Both the position numbers and the translations under genes were made by a program. The notes below the pieces were generated by a model. That model saw nothing but the letters and a program-made list of their open reading frames with translations. It ran no database searches and was not told the DNA's origin. Below are positions 15,986-24,793 of a stretch of DNA of 64,000 nt, one piece after another; position 1 is the stretch's first letter, and every line of letters begins with the position of its first letter. Source of the DNA: JACVRX01 sp046726315 (GTDB lineage: Bacteria > Actinomycetota > Actinomycetes > Jiangellales > Jiangellaceae); the NCBI GenBank assembly GCA_046726315.1, contig JBKPAG010000002.1, positions 20,370-84,369 of the forward strand, written 5' to 3'.

Positions 15986-18421
15986 TCATGGTGGATCCAC
16001 AACGATCGTCACCGTAGACCCCAAGGGGGCTGTGCCCCCTTCCGGCTGTTGGCTGACAACAATTGCCTGCGGGTGGGGGTTTCCACTGACGTTGACGACG
16101 AAACCCAGTGATTCGAGGATCCGGCGGGCTTCGCGCTGTGTCTCGCCAACGACGTTTGGTACCTCGACACCCTGTTGAACGGGTTCGACCGCGACGACGA
16201 TCGTGACTGTCGAGCCCAGGGGCGCGGTTCCCCCACCTGGGTTCTGGCCGATGACCAGGCCGGGCAAAGCCTGGTCGGTCTCTTGCAGGTCGACAGCGAC
16301 CTGGAACCCGGCCCGTTGTAGCACGTGCTCAGCTTGTTGCTGCGGTCTTCCAACCACCCAGGGCACAGTGGCCGCTGGCTCCGCGGTCGGTGTGGGCTCG
16401 ACCGCCTTGCAGTTCGGCGGAGTGCCTTCCGTCGCCGGCGGGCAGATTTCTGGGGTCGGCGTCGGGCTCGGATTGATATCCTTACCGATCTCGGTGCGCT
16501 CCGGGAACTCGATGACCTCTTCGCCATCCAACGCGGCCTTCATGAATGCCGTCCATGTGCGCGCCGGGTACTGGCCACCGGCGAACGTCTCCAGCCCACC
16601 AGTGCCGTCCAGCGAGAGCATTTTCGGCGACTTTGCGGCGTAGTCACTTTTGAAATACACGACCGACGCGGCCAGCTGCGGCGTGAACCCGGAGAACCAC
16701 GAACCACGGTCCTCGGCCTGCCCCGTCTTGCCGGCGGTGGGCCGGTCCAAGTCCCGCGCTTCTCGGCCGGTTCCGTGCTCCACGACCTGGGTCATCGCAT
16801 AGGTCACCTCGGCGGTGACATCCGGCTCGATCACCTGTTCCGGTTCGGGCTCGACCTCGTGTCTCACTGCCCCGGAAAGGTCGGTCACCTTCCGGACCGT
16901 GTACCAGTCCGCCTGCTTGCCTCGCGCCGCGATCGTCGCGTACCCGTCGGCCATCTGGACCGGACTGATCGATGCCGTTCCGAGCGTGATGCGCCCGTCC
17001 GGTTTCAGGCCTGGGGTGTCCTCCGGGATTCCCGCGCGGACCATCGCGTCCATCACCTTTGCCGGTCCGACCTGAAGCGTGAGGTCCACGAACGCGGTAT
17101 TGATGGAGTTTTCGGTGGCGTAGAGCAGGTCGACGTACTTGCCGTAGTCGTGGTCGCCCTCGTTGTTCACCGGCTTGCCCAGCTTGGGGTCATTGAGTGG
17201 AGAGTTACCCCAGAACCGGCTCTTGAGTGAGATGTCGTTCTCGAAGGCCGCCGTCAACGTAAATGGCTTCACCGTCGATCCCGCCTGAGGCCCGGCGTCG
17301 ATCGCGTCATTGAAGCTCTGCTTGACCGCGTCCGATCCTCCGTACATCGCCACGACGGCACCGTCGCCGGGGACCACAGCCGCGAGCCCTATGTGCAGGT
17401 GCTTGACGTTCTCGGTCGGGGCCTCCGCCTTGACGGCGTCGATCGCCGCACGCTGCGCCTTGCGGTTGAACGTCGTCACGACGCGCAGACCGCTGGTCTC
17501 GATCTCGGCCGGCTCGATGCCCGCCTGGTCGAGTTCGGTACGCACCTGCTGCAGGAGGTAACCGTTCGGTCCGCCGAACGTGTCGCGCTTCCTCTCCGGG
17601 CGCACCTGCGGTGGAGCGGCCGCCGCGGCCGTCTCTGCGTCCAGCCATCCCTTCTCGACCATGCCGTCGAGCACGTAATGAAAGCGCTCGGTGAACCGCT
17701 GGAGGTTCTCCTCGCTGAGCGTCGGGTCGTAGTTTCCGGGGTTACGCAAGATCGACGCGAGGGCCGCTCCCTCTTCGAGGCTGAGCTCACTGATCGGCTT
17801 GCCAAAGTAGGATCGGGACGCCGTCTGAACCCCGTACGCACCTCGACCGAACCAGATCGTGTTGAGGTAATCCTGGAGAATCTGATCTTTGTCCATCTGC
17901 TGGTCGATCTTGACCGCGATGAAGAGCTCCCGGATCTTGCGGGTGATCGTGCGCTCCTGGGTCAGGTAATAGTTCTTGACGTACTGCTGGGTGATACCCG
18001 AGCCCCCGCCGGTGATCTCGCCGCCGCGCACGGTCGACCACGCAGCTCGGGCGATTCCCACCGGGTCGAACCCGCTGTTCTCGTAGAAAGTCCGGTCTTC
18101 GGCAGCGATGACGGCCCGCTGGACGTGCTGTGGGATCTCCTCGATGTCGACGCTCTCGCGGTTCTCGGCGCTGAACCGGCCGAGCTCGGTCTTGCCGTCG
18201 TCCCAATACACGATCGTCGCTTGCGATCGGGAGAAGTCGTTCGCCTCCGGTATATCGGTCATGGCGAAGGCGACTCCGACACCGATGATCCCCAGTGCCG
18301 CCAAAGCAACGGCGCTGAGCCCAATGGCCTTCCACGTCAGCAACCTGCGCCAGCCGCGTCGGGCGGTGGTGCCAACCGCATACCGGCGCCGGCCGGCTGG
18401 ACGTCGTCGTTCGGTGCTCAC
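15986..18421 (-). CDS. Bifunctional class A penicillin-binding protein with two PASTA repeats
   Basis: Polymerises and cross-links peptidoglycan. The order is: basic cytoplasmic tail, one membrane helix (about residues 32-54), a glycosyltransferase domain with catalytic Glu in AAEDRTFYENSGFDP and GSGITQQYVKN, then a transpeptidase domain with SxxK in AGSTVKPFTL, SxN in ATENSINTAF and KTG in AGKTGQAEDRG (the next residue is Gln rather than the common Thr). A Pro/Thr linker and two C-terminal PASTA domains, each ending GGTAPLGSTVTIVV, bind muropeptide/lipid II. The 811 residues fit PonA1-type proteins. It is divergent from padR-ino1 across a large inverted repeat and heads the operon with two GT-C genes. 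Confidence 0.95.
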   Translation of the reverse strand: MSTERRRPAGRRRYAVGTTARRGWRRLLTWKAIGLSAVALAALGIIGVGVAFAMTDIPEANDFSRSQATIVYWDDGKTELGRFSAENRESVDIEEIPQHVQRAVIAAEDRTFYENSGFDPVGIARAAWSTVRGGEITGGGSGITQQYVKNYYLTQERTITRKIRELFIAVKIDQQMDKDQILQDYLNTIWFGRGAYGVQTASRSYFGKPISELSLEEGAALASILRNPGNYDPTLSEENLQRFTERFHYVLDGMVEKGWLDAETAAAAAPPQVRPERKRDTFGGPNGYLLQQVRTELDQAGIEPAEIETSGLRVVTTFNRKAQRAAIDAVKAEAPTENVKHLHIGLAAVVPGDGAVVAMYGGSDAVKQSFNDAIDAGPQAGSTVKPFTLTAAFENDISLKSRFWGNSPLNDPKLGKPVNNEGDHDYGKYVDLLYATENSINTAFVDLTLQVGPAKVMDAMVRAGIPEDTPGLKPDGRITLGTASISPVQMADGYATIAARGKQADWYTVRKVTDLSGAVRHEVEPEPEQVIEPDVTAEVTYAMTQVVEHGTGREARDLDRPTAGKTGQAEDRGSWFSGFTPQLAASVVYFKSDYAAKSPKMLSLDGTGGLETFAGGQYPARTWTAFMKAALDGEEVIEFPERTEIGKDINPSPTPTPEICPPATEGTPPNCKAVEPTPTAEPAATVPWVVGRPQQQAEHVLQRAGFQVAVDLQETDQALPGLVIGQNPGGGTAPLGSTVTIVVAVEPVQQGVEVPNVVGETQREARRILESLGFVVNVSGNPHPQAIVVSQQPEGGTAPLGSTVTIVVDPP

Positions 18422-18590
18422 AGGGGATCTCTGCTCGGTCGCGGGACTGGTCGGGTGTCAGGGCGGAAGGCGGTGCACCGCTGGCAGCCTACGACGGGTC
18501 CGCCAATCACACCCAGTCGCCAGTGCCCGCCCGCACGCCGGGCTGCCGCGGGCCTTGCGCGTCGGGGTCCAGCCAGCATATCGTCCGACC

Positions 18591-18629
18591 TATCACCGTG
18601 ATGTATCGGTCCGATACATCGCGGTGAGA
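18591..18629. promoter_or_regulatory. Large inverted repeat between PBP and padR genes, candidate PadR operator
   Basis: The core GATGTATCGG-T-CCGATACATC (18600-18620) is a perfect 10-bp inverted repeat about one base. Including flanks the arms reach 19 bp with two mismatches. It contains ATGT...ACAT, the core of many PadR binding sites, and ends 22 bases before the padR start codon. It could control both the PadR-ino1 and the PBP-glycosyltransferase transcripts. Confidence 0.7.
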
Positions 18630-18651
18630 GTCTCCCCGGAGGATAGCGGAC

Positions 18652-19317
18652 GTGGGCAAGCGGGCAGAGGCGCTCGAATTGGCCGTTCTCGGCCTGCTGC
18701 ACGACGCCCCCATGCATGGATACGAGCTGCGTAAACAGGTCAACGCACTGCTGGGGTGGGGTCGGGCGTTCTCTTATGGCACTTTGTACCCCTGCTTGAA
18801 GGACCTCGTGCGACGGGGATTGCTGGCCGAGGATGCTGCCGGGGAGCCGGCCTACCTCGGAAACCGCCGCAGCAAGATCGTCTACAAGCTCACACCGGAG
18901 GGCAAGGAGCACTTCGCCGACCTCATCGCCCAGGCCGGCCCGTCGTCGTGGGACGACGAGCAGTTCGGCGTTCATTTCGCATTCTTCGCCCGGGCCGACG
19001 CGGCCACCCGCATACGCATCCTCGAGGGCAGGCGCAGCCGGCTGCAAGAACGACTCGAGCAGTTCCGCGCAGCCGTGCAACGGACCCGTCGACGCCTCGA
19101 CGCCTACACCCTGGAACTGCAGAACCACGGCCTGGAGTCGGTTGAGCGTGAGGTCCGGTGGCTCGATCAGCTGATCGAGGTGGAGCGTGCGTCCAGGGAT
19201 CTGGAGCGAACACCAAGCGTGGGGGGCAGACGACAGACCGCCAGGCGGGGCACCCCGTCCCGCATGCGAACCGGTTCACCGGTCCGCCCTGCCGAACGAG
19301 AAAGGAACGAAAACTGA
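18652..19317 (+). CDS. PadR-family transcriptional regulator
   Basis: N-terminal winged helix: ALELAVLGLLHDAPMHGYELRKQVN, then FSYGTLYPCLKDLVRRGLLA and RRSKIVYKLTPEGKEHF, the full PadR signature. The C-terminal half forms a long helical dimerisation arm (QERLEQFRAAVQRTRRRLDAY). The tail after about residue 185 is basic and low in complexity. It starts at GTG 18652 downstream of the inverted repeat. The stop codon overlaps the ino1 ATG (TGATG), so both are one transcript. The pair PadR-Ino1 beside a class A PBP is conserved in mycobacteria (Rv0046c-Rv0050), so it probably regulates itself and inositol synthesis; the effector is unknown. Confidence 0.9.
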   Translation: MGKRAEALELAVLGLLHDAPMHGYELRKQVNALLGWGRAFSYGTLYPCLKDLVRRGLLAEDAAGEPAYLGNRRSKIVYKLTPEGKEHFADLIAQAGPSSWDDEQFGVHFAFFARADAATRIRILEGRRSRLQERLEQFRAAVQRTRRRLDAYTLELQNHGLESVEREVRWLDQLIEVERASRDLERTPSVGGRRQTARRGTPSRMRTGSPVRPAERERNEN

Positions 19318-20396
19318 TGAGCGCGATCCGAGTAGCCATCGTGGGCGTGGGCAACTGCTCCGCGTCGCTCGTCCAAGGCGTGCACTATTACCGCGACGCC
19401 GACCCTGCGCAGAAGGTGCCCGGCCTGATGCACGTCCAGTTCGGCGACTACCACGTCCGCGATGTCGAGTTCGTCGCCGCATTCGACGTCGACGCCAAGA
19501 AGGTGGGCATCGATCTGGCCGACGCCATCGGCGCCAGCGAGAACAACACGATCAAGATCTGCGACGTGCCGCAAACCGGCGTGATCGTCCAGCGGGGACA
19601 CACCCTCGACGGAATCGGGAAGTACTACCGCGAGACCATCACCGAAGCCGAGGACGCGCCTGTCGATGTCGTCGCTGCCCTGTGCGCCGCCCGCGCCGAC
19701 ATCCTGGTCTGCTACCTGCCCGTCGGCTCCGAGCAAGCCGCCAAGTTCTACGCCCAATGTGCGATCGACGCCGGTGTCGCCTTCGTCAACGCCCTTCCCG
19801 TTTTCATCGCCGGTACCAAGGAATGGGCCGACAAGTTCACCGCCGCACGGGTTCCGATCATCGGCGACGACATCAAGTCCCAGATCGGCGCCACGATCAC
19901 CCATCGAGTGCTGGTCAAGCTGTTCGAAGACCGTGGCGTGACCGTCGACCGCACCTACCAGCTCAACGTCGGCGGCAACATGGATTTCAAGAACATGCTC
20001 GAGCGCGAACGCCTCGAGGCCAAGAAGGTTTCGAAGACGCAATCGGTCACCTCTCAGCTCTCGGAGGAGATTGCCCCGCGCAATATCCACATCGGCCCAT
20101 CCGACTACGTGGCCTGGCTCGACGACCGCAAGTGGGCGTTCGTCCGGCTGGAGGGCCGCAACTTCGGCGACGTGCCACTGAGTCTGGAGTACAAGCTCGA
20201 GGTCTGGGACTCACCCAACTCCGCCGGCATCGTCATCGACGCCATCCGAGCCGCCAAGATGGCCAAGGACCGCGGCATCGGCGGCCCGATCCTGTCTGCC
20301 TCGTCGTACTTCATGAAGTCACCGCCGGAGCAGTATTCCGACGATGTGTGCCGTGAGTTGGTCGAACGATTCATCGCCGGTGAGATCGAGCGCTGA
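19317..20396 (+). CDS. ino1: Inositol-3-phosphate synthase
   Basis: Converts glucose-6-phosphate to myo-inositol-3-phosphate with NAD as a recycled cofactor; it supplies phosphatidylinositol and mycothiol. The 359-residue actinobacterial form starts MSAIRVAIVGVGNCSASLVQGV (NAD-binding loop). It has the active-site stretches VAFVNALPVFIA, GDDIKSQIGATITHR and the lysine-rich LNVGGNMDFKNMLERERLEAKKVSKTQSV. ATG 19317 is preceded by AAAGGAA at an ideal distance. Translation is coupled to padR, so expression follows the PadR operator. A GC-rich hairpin repeat follows the stop codon. Confidence 0.97.
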   Translation: MSAIRVAIVGVGNCSASLVQGVHYYRDADPAQKVPGLMHVQFGDYHVRDVEFVAAFDVDAKKVGIDLADAIGASENNTIKICDVPQTGVIVQRGHTLDGIGKYYRETITEAEDAPVDVVAALCAARADILVCYLPVGSEQAAKFYAQCAIDAGVAFVNALPVFIAGTKEWADKFTAARVPIIGDDIKSQIGATITHRVLVKLFEDRGVTVDRTYQLNVGGNMDFKNMLERERLEAKKVSKTQSVTSQLSEEIAPRNIHIGPSDYVAWLDDRKWAFVRLEGRNFGDVPLSLEYKLEVWDSPNSAGIVIDAIRAAKMAKDRGIGGPILSASSYFMKSPPEQYSDDVCRELVERFIAGEIER

Positions 20397-20414
20397 ATCA
20401 CCGCAGGTGGGGGT

Positions 20415-20435
20415 TGCGGGGGCGGAGCCCCCGCA
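20415..20435. repeat. GC-rich hairpin repeat copy 1 (TGCGGGGGC / GCCCCCGCA)
   Basis: A 9-bp perfect stem with loop GGA lies 19 bases after ino1 and may end its transcription. The same 24-base element, including a trailing GGT, recurs at 43088 and in weaker form at 47907. A second hairpin (CGCGGGT / ACCCGCG, 20502-20521) follows in the same intergenic region. Confidence 0.7.
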
Positions 20436-20622
20436 GGTTCGGTTTGAGGGATTAGCCGATCATCGGGCACCCTAGAGCGTCCAGCTGGTGACTTTGCGGA
20501 CCGCGGGTATTGACACCCGCGAGCCGGATGGGAAGCGTCGTCTACCGTTTCATGCCGTGTGACCGCGCTGCTGGCGCGGCCACCGACGCTCGCCCTGGCG
20601 AAAGAAGAGGAAGGACCGACCG

Positions 20623-23382
20623 ATGACGCGGAACCCGCGAGGACACCGGACCCGTGACCCCGGAGTCGGCCAGCGGGCGCGTGCGGAGGAGCGCGCCGCC
20701 AACCCTGATACAAGCGGCGGACCGCGTCAAGCTCCGGTTGCCTCGGCGTGGCGGGCATTCCTGCACGACCGCAGCGTCCGGTCGAGGGTCGCGATCCTGG
20801 TATTGCTCCCACTACTCGGTGCGCTCATCTTCGGCGCATTTCTGTTCCGAGATGTGCTCGAGCAAGCGCGGACGTCACGCGATGTTGAGCGTAACGCCCG
20901 GCTGGCCGCGACTGCGCTCGCCGTTGCCAGCCGGCTTCAGGATGAGCGCGATGTCTCCGCGCTCTTCGACGTCGGAGCCACCGGTCAGGGCGCCGTCGCC
21001 GATGCCCGCAATGCGACCGACGAAGCGCTCGACGCCTTCCAAAGACAGCTGGACGAACTTCCTGCGGGCGTTGATCCATTCATAGCGCAGGCCCGCAGCA
21101 GCGCAAACAGTAATCTCCAGTTCTTGGACGCGTACCGCGGCTCCAGAGATGTTGTCCTCGAACCGTTCGACCCTGAGGGCGTCGGAGACTACAAACTGAT
21201 GGTCAACTCGCTGCTGCGCTTCGTGAAGGCCAGCGGTACCCAGTCCACCGACAGCGATCTAGTGGTCGAGATCGACTCGCTCGATTCGCTTGCTCGGGTC
21301 ACGGAGGTCGCCTCCATCGAACGCGGCCTCCTCGCCCACGGCCTCGCGTCCGGCGATCCGCTGACCGATACGCAGCGTGAGCGCGAGTCGGTTTTGCGGG
21401 GCGAGCAGGAGAACCTGCTGGAGCGCTTCGCAGCGGTCGCTCCGCCCACGTTCCGGGCCGAATATTACAGCCGGCTTCCGGGCGTCAGGGGGCCTGTGGA
21501 GGAGATCCGGACCGCCGCTCTCGCGGCCGGTGAGGAACCGAACGTCACACCCGAGTCGTGGTATGAGGCTGCGACGGATCGCCTGGGAGTGCTTCGCTCG
21601 GTACAGGATGAACTTGCGGCAGACGTGATCCAGCTGTCGTCTTCCGCCGCTAGCCGAGCTCAGCTCGTCTCTGCAATCGCAGCGGCGCTCGTGCTGGCTA
21701 TCCTCGTCGCCACCGTCGCCATGACTGTTGCTGTGGCCCGCTCGATCACTGGTCCGCTCCGCCGCCTCCGTCGCTCTGCGCTCGAGACCGCAGACATCGA
21801 ACTGCCAGCGTTGGTGTCACGAATCCACAACGATGGACCTGCCGTTGTGCGCAATGTCGGGGATGCTGTCGCCCCTGAAGGCACGGACGAGATCGGCCAG
21901 GTCGCCAGTGCCTTCAACGACGTGTACTCGACTGCGATTCGGGTTGCCGGCGAGCAGGCTTTGCTCCGTCAGAACCTCGACACGATTGTGGTAAACCTCT
22001 CGCGGCGCACGCAGACCCTGGTCGACCGGCAACTCGGTGAGATCGACAACCTCGAGGAACGCGAGCGCGACCCTGACCAGCTCGGAACCCTGTTCCGAAT
22101 CGACCACCTGGCGACCCGTGTCCGTCGACACGCGGAAAGCCTGCTGGTGCTTGCTGGGGTCGAGGAAATGCGCCGAGTGCGGACCGCGGCACCAGTTCTC
22201 GACGTTGTCCGGACGGCGGTCAGCGAGGTCGAGCAGTACCCGCGGGTGAGGTTTGGCGTCATGCCCACCGACCTGCTGATACCCGCTGCCGTCGATGACG
22301 TCGCGCACCTGTTGGCGGAGCTGCTCGACAACGCAACGGAGTTCTCGGCACCGTCTACTCAGGTGATGATCACGAGCCAGCCTCTGCTCGGCGGCGGATT
22401 GCGGATTCAGGTCGCCGACTCCGGAGTCGGCATCCCACCTGAGGAGATGGTCGACCTCAATGAGCGCCTTCAGCAGCCAGGCGACATTGACGTCGCAGCG
22501 TCGAAGACGCTGGGACTCTATGTTATCGCTCGGTTGGCGGCCCGACATCGGATCGTCGTCCGCCTGGTGCCTGGTGAGCCAAGCGGCACGGTGGCCCAGG
22601 TCGATCTACCGGCGACCATTGTCGGTTCTCCGCTCGATACGGGCGAACGCGGCGTCCCAACGGCTCCAGCGCAGCCGCGAGTGACCTCGCTGCTCGACGG
22701 TGAGGACCTCCCAGGTGTTTCCCCGCGCTCCGTTGGTCCTCGCCGACCCACCGGGCCGCCGAGCCAACCGGATTCCCCTACCGGGCCGCCCGCCCGTCCG
22801 CTTCAGCCTGCCAACGGCCAGACCGGAGCCAACGGGGTACCAGCCAAGGCCGGGCCGGCACCGTCGGAGCCTCGATCGCTTCGTGCCCCCCAGCCGACGT
22901 TGCCCGAAAGTGACTCGCCCATATTCGAAGCGGTGAAGTCCGCGTGGTTCCAGCGCGGCGGCGGCGCCATCGAGTGGTCCAGTCCGGCGGACGAAGGTTG
23001 GCTGCGTGCAGCGGCCGCCCTGCGAACTGCGGAGGAGGCAGCCACCGCGCGTCGCGCTCAGCCTCAGCATGAACAGAAAGAACCGGTGCGGTCCCAGGCA
23101 CCGCCTCCTGCCTCGGGCGAAGCGCCTGCCGAGGCCGCCGAAGAGTTGGCGTTCAGCACGGCCGGTCTCCCCGTACGCCGACGTGGGGCAACGCAGATCC
23201 CCGGCTCAATTGCCGAGATCACCGGCGAGATGCCGGGGGCCGGCCACGAGGCGACCCAACAGGACGCCAGCAAAGTCGCGTCGACACTGTCCAACCTGCA
23301 ACGCGGCGTCAGCCGAGGCCGGGAGGCAACGGGAGGTTGGGTACCAAAACGACCTGACGACCCGGAGAGGAGCGATCAGTGA
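20623..23382 (+). CDS. Conservon sensor histidine kinase with nitrate/nitrite-sensor (NIT) domain (CvnA type)
   Basis: A 919-residue membrane kinase. Order: basic N-terminus, helix about residues 57-77, an extracytoplasmic NIT-type helical sensor (about 85-345), a second helix (about 355-380), HAMP, a dimerisation region with FRIDHLATRVRRHAESLLVLAG (His in the family's DHLATR motif), and an HATPase domain (ELLDNATEFSAPST, VADSGVGIPPEEM, ASKTLGLYVIARLAARH). A long disordered Pro/Ala-rich tail of about 230 residues follows. In streptomycetes such kinases head conservons and act through the downstream roadblock, DUF742 and GTPase proteins, without a response regulator. The 3' end overlaps the next gene by 4 bases. 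The signal sensed is unknown. Confidence 0.92.
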   Translation: MTRNPRGHRTRDPGVGQRARAEERAANPDTSGGPRQAPVASAWRAFLHDRSVRSRVAILVLLPLLGALIFGAFLFRDVLEQARTSRDVERNARLAATALAVASRLQDERDVSALFDVGATGQGAVADARNATDEALDAFQRQLDELPAGVDPFIAQARSSANSNLQFLDAYRGSRDVVLEPFDPEGVGDYKLMVNSLLRFVKASGTQSTDSDLVVEIDSLDSLARVTEVASIERGLLAHGLASGDPLTDTQRERESVLRGEQENLLERFAAVAPPTFRAEYYSRLPGVRGPVEEIRTAALAAGEEPNVTPESWYEAATDRLGVLRSVQDELAADVIQLSSSAASRAQLVSAIAAALVLAILVATVAMTVAVARSITGPLRRLRRSALETADIELPALVSRIHNDGPAVVRNVGDAVAPEGTDEIGQVASAFNDVYSTAIRVAGEQALLRQNLDTIVVNLSRRTQTLVDRQLGEIDNLEERERDPDQLGTLFRIDHLATRVRRHAESLLVLAGVEEMRRVRTAAPVLDVVRTAVSEVEQYPRVRFGVMPTDLLIPAAVDDVAHLLAELLDNATEFSAPSTQVMITSQPLLGGGLRIQVADSGVGIPPEEMVDLNERLQQPGDIDVAASKTLGLYVIARLAARHRIVVRLVPGEPSGTVAQVDLPATIVGSPLDTGERGVPTAPAQPRVTSLLDGEDLPGVSPRSVGPRRPTGPPSQPDSPTGPPARPLQPANGQTGANGVPAKAGPAPSEPRSLRAPQPTLPESDSPIFEAVKSAWFQRGGGAIEWSSPADEGWLRAAAALRTAEEAATARRAQPQHEQKEPVRSQAPPPASGEAPAEAAEELAFSTAGLPVRRRGATQIPGSIAEITGEMPGAGHEATQQDASKVASTLSNLQRGVSRGREATGGWVPKRPDDPERSDQ

Positions 23383-23774
23383 CCAGCGCCCGCACCGACG
23401 AACTCGGGTGGTTGCTCGACCGGTTCGCCGACCGGACGCCCGGTGTTGCGCACGCCGTCGTGGTGTCGGCCGACGGCCTGCACCTGGCCGGTTCGCAAGG
23501 GCTTCCCCGCGCGCGCGGTGATCAGTTGGCCGCCGTCGTCTCCGGACTGGCCAGTCTGACGGTGGGCGCCTCGATGATCCTCGCTGCGGGACAGGTTCAA
23601 CAGACTCTGGTCGAGATGACCAAGGGATTCCTGCTGGTGATGGCGATCCGCGACGGCGCGCATCTCGCCGTGCTGTCGGCTGCCGACTCCGACCTTGGCC
23701 AAGTCGGCTATGAAATGGCGCTGCTGGTCGAACGGGTCGGAGCCGTGCTGAGCCCGGCGGCGCGCGTCGGGTGA
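23379..23774 (+). CDS. Roadblock/LC7 domain protein (CvnB type)
   Basis: The 131 residues cover one roadblock/LC7 fold: LGWLLDRFADRTPGVAHAVVVSADGLHLA, then ASMILAAGQVQQTLVEMTKGFLLVMAI and LAVLSAADSDLGQVGYEMALLVERVG. Bacterial members are thought to regulate the small GTPase encoded two genes downstream, like MglB with MglA. The GTG start overlaps the kinase stop (GTGA), so it is translationally coupled. It is the second gene of the conservon. Confidence 0.93.
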   Translation: MTSARTDELGWLLDRFADRTPGVAHAVVVSADGLHLAGSQGLPRARGDQLAAVVSGLASLTVGASMILAAGQVQQTLVEMTKGFLLVMAIRDGAHLAVLSAADSDLGQVGYEMALLVERVGAVLSPAARVG

Positions 23775-23801
23775 CGGCGTGGCACGTGTAGGTGCGGTGC
23801 A

Positions 23802-24164
23802 ATGATGGCGGCAGAAGGCGGTCGGGTCCGTCCATACCTGCCCACCCGGGGGCGCACTCGACCGGTCCAGGAGACGGCACTGGAGGCGTTGGTGTCGTCG
23901 ACCCGGGCCGGGCGGACCCGCGGGCTCGACCCGGAGCCCGAGCGCGAGGGCATCCTGCGCATCTGCCACGCACCGCGCTCGGTCGCCGAGGTGGCGGCCA
24001 TCGTCCGGATTCCGCTCGGCGTCGCCCGGGTGCTTGTTGCAGACCTCGAGTCCGAAGGTCTCGTCCACGTCGCGGACCCACACGTGGCCTACAGCGGCCG
24101 CGTTGAACCGGCCCGCGACCTGAGTGTGCTCGAAAGGGTGAGGGATGGCCTTCGTCGACTCTGA
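23802..24164 (+). CDS. DUF742 winged-helix protein (CvnC type)
   Basis: The 120 residues begin VRPYLPTRGRTRP and carry EREGILRICHAPRSVAEVAAIVRIPLGVARVLVADLESEGLVHV, the helix-turn-helix-like core of DUF742. Family members are always found between the roadblock and GTPase genes; their biochemical role is unsettled. Two ATG codons (23802, 23805) are possible. Its 3' end overlaps the GTPase gene by 20 bases, showing tight coupling. Confidence 0.92.
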   Translation: MMAAEGGRVRPYLPTRGRTRPVQETALEALVSSTRAGRTRGLDPEPEREGILRICHAPRSVAEVAAIVRIPLGVARVLVADLESEGLVHVADPHVAYSGRVEPARDLSVLERVRDGLRRL

Positions 24165-24741
24165 GGTCGTGGACGGCGCGAAAGCCGTACAGGACGCCCT
24201 CTCTGTCAAGATCGTCATAGCTGGCGGGTTCGGCGTCGGCAAGACGACCTTCGTCGGTGCCGTGAGCGAGATCGAGCCGCTCCGGACCGAGGCATTGATG
24301 ACCGAGTTGTCCGCACCCGTCGACGACCTGACGATGCTGCCGGACAAGACGACCACCACAGTCGCCATGGACTTCGGGCGCATCACGCTCGCCGAGGACC
24401 TCGTCCTATACCTCTTCGGGACGCCCGGCCAGGACCGATTCTGGTTCATGTGGGACGACATCACCCGCGGTGCGATCGGTGCGGTCGTGCTGGTCGACAG
24501 CCGCCGACTCGCCGACTGTTTCGGTGCTGTCGACTACGTGGAACAGCGCGGCATTCCGTTCGTCGTCGCGCTCAATGCATTCGACGGAATCCAGCTCCAT
24601 GAGGTCGACGAAGTGCGCCAGGCGCTGCAGCTCGAAGCAGATGTGCCCTTTGTCGTCACCGATGCACGAGACCGCGAGTCGGTCAAGGACGTGCTCGTCT
24701 GCCTTGTCGAACACGCCATGGCGATCGTCCGGCGCGGCTGA
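24145..24741 (+). CDS. Conservon small GTPase/ATP-binding protein (CvnD type)
   Basis: A 198-residue Ras-like G protein. P-loop GGFGVGKTTFVGAVSEI (about residues 28-44), switch-I-like ALMTELSAPVDDLTMLPDKTTTTVAMDFGRI, G3 LFGTPGQDRFWFMWDDI, and the base-recognition loop in VVALNAFDG (AFD rather than NKxD, usual for this family). It is the last gene of the conservon and the likely output switch, with the roadblock protein as regulator. An MFS transporter follows after 52 bases and may or may not be in the same transcript. Confidence 0.94.
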   Translation: MAFVDSEVVDGAKAVQDALSVKIVIAGGFGVGKTTFVGAVSEIEPLRTEALMTELSAPVDDLTMLPDKTTTTVAMDFGRITLAEDLVLYLFGTPGQDRFWFMWDDITRGAIGAVVLVDSRRLADCFGAVDYVEQRGIPFVVALNAFDGIQLHEVDEVRQALQLEADVPFVVTDARDRESVKDVLVCLVEHAMAIVRRG

Positions 24742-24793
24742 GGCGTGACCGTCACAACGACCTGAGCCATCCTCGCGATCCTAGGCTTCGGGG

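Noticed and set aside
16015..16042. Hairpin GGGGGCTGTGCCCCC near the PBP gene end
   Set aside because: It lies inside the coding sequence of the last PASTA repeat (GGTAPLGS) and is explained by codon choice.
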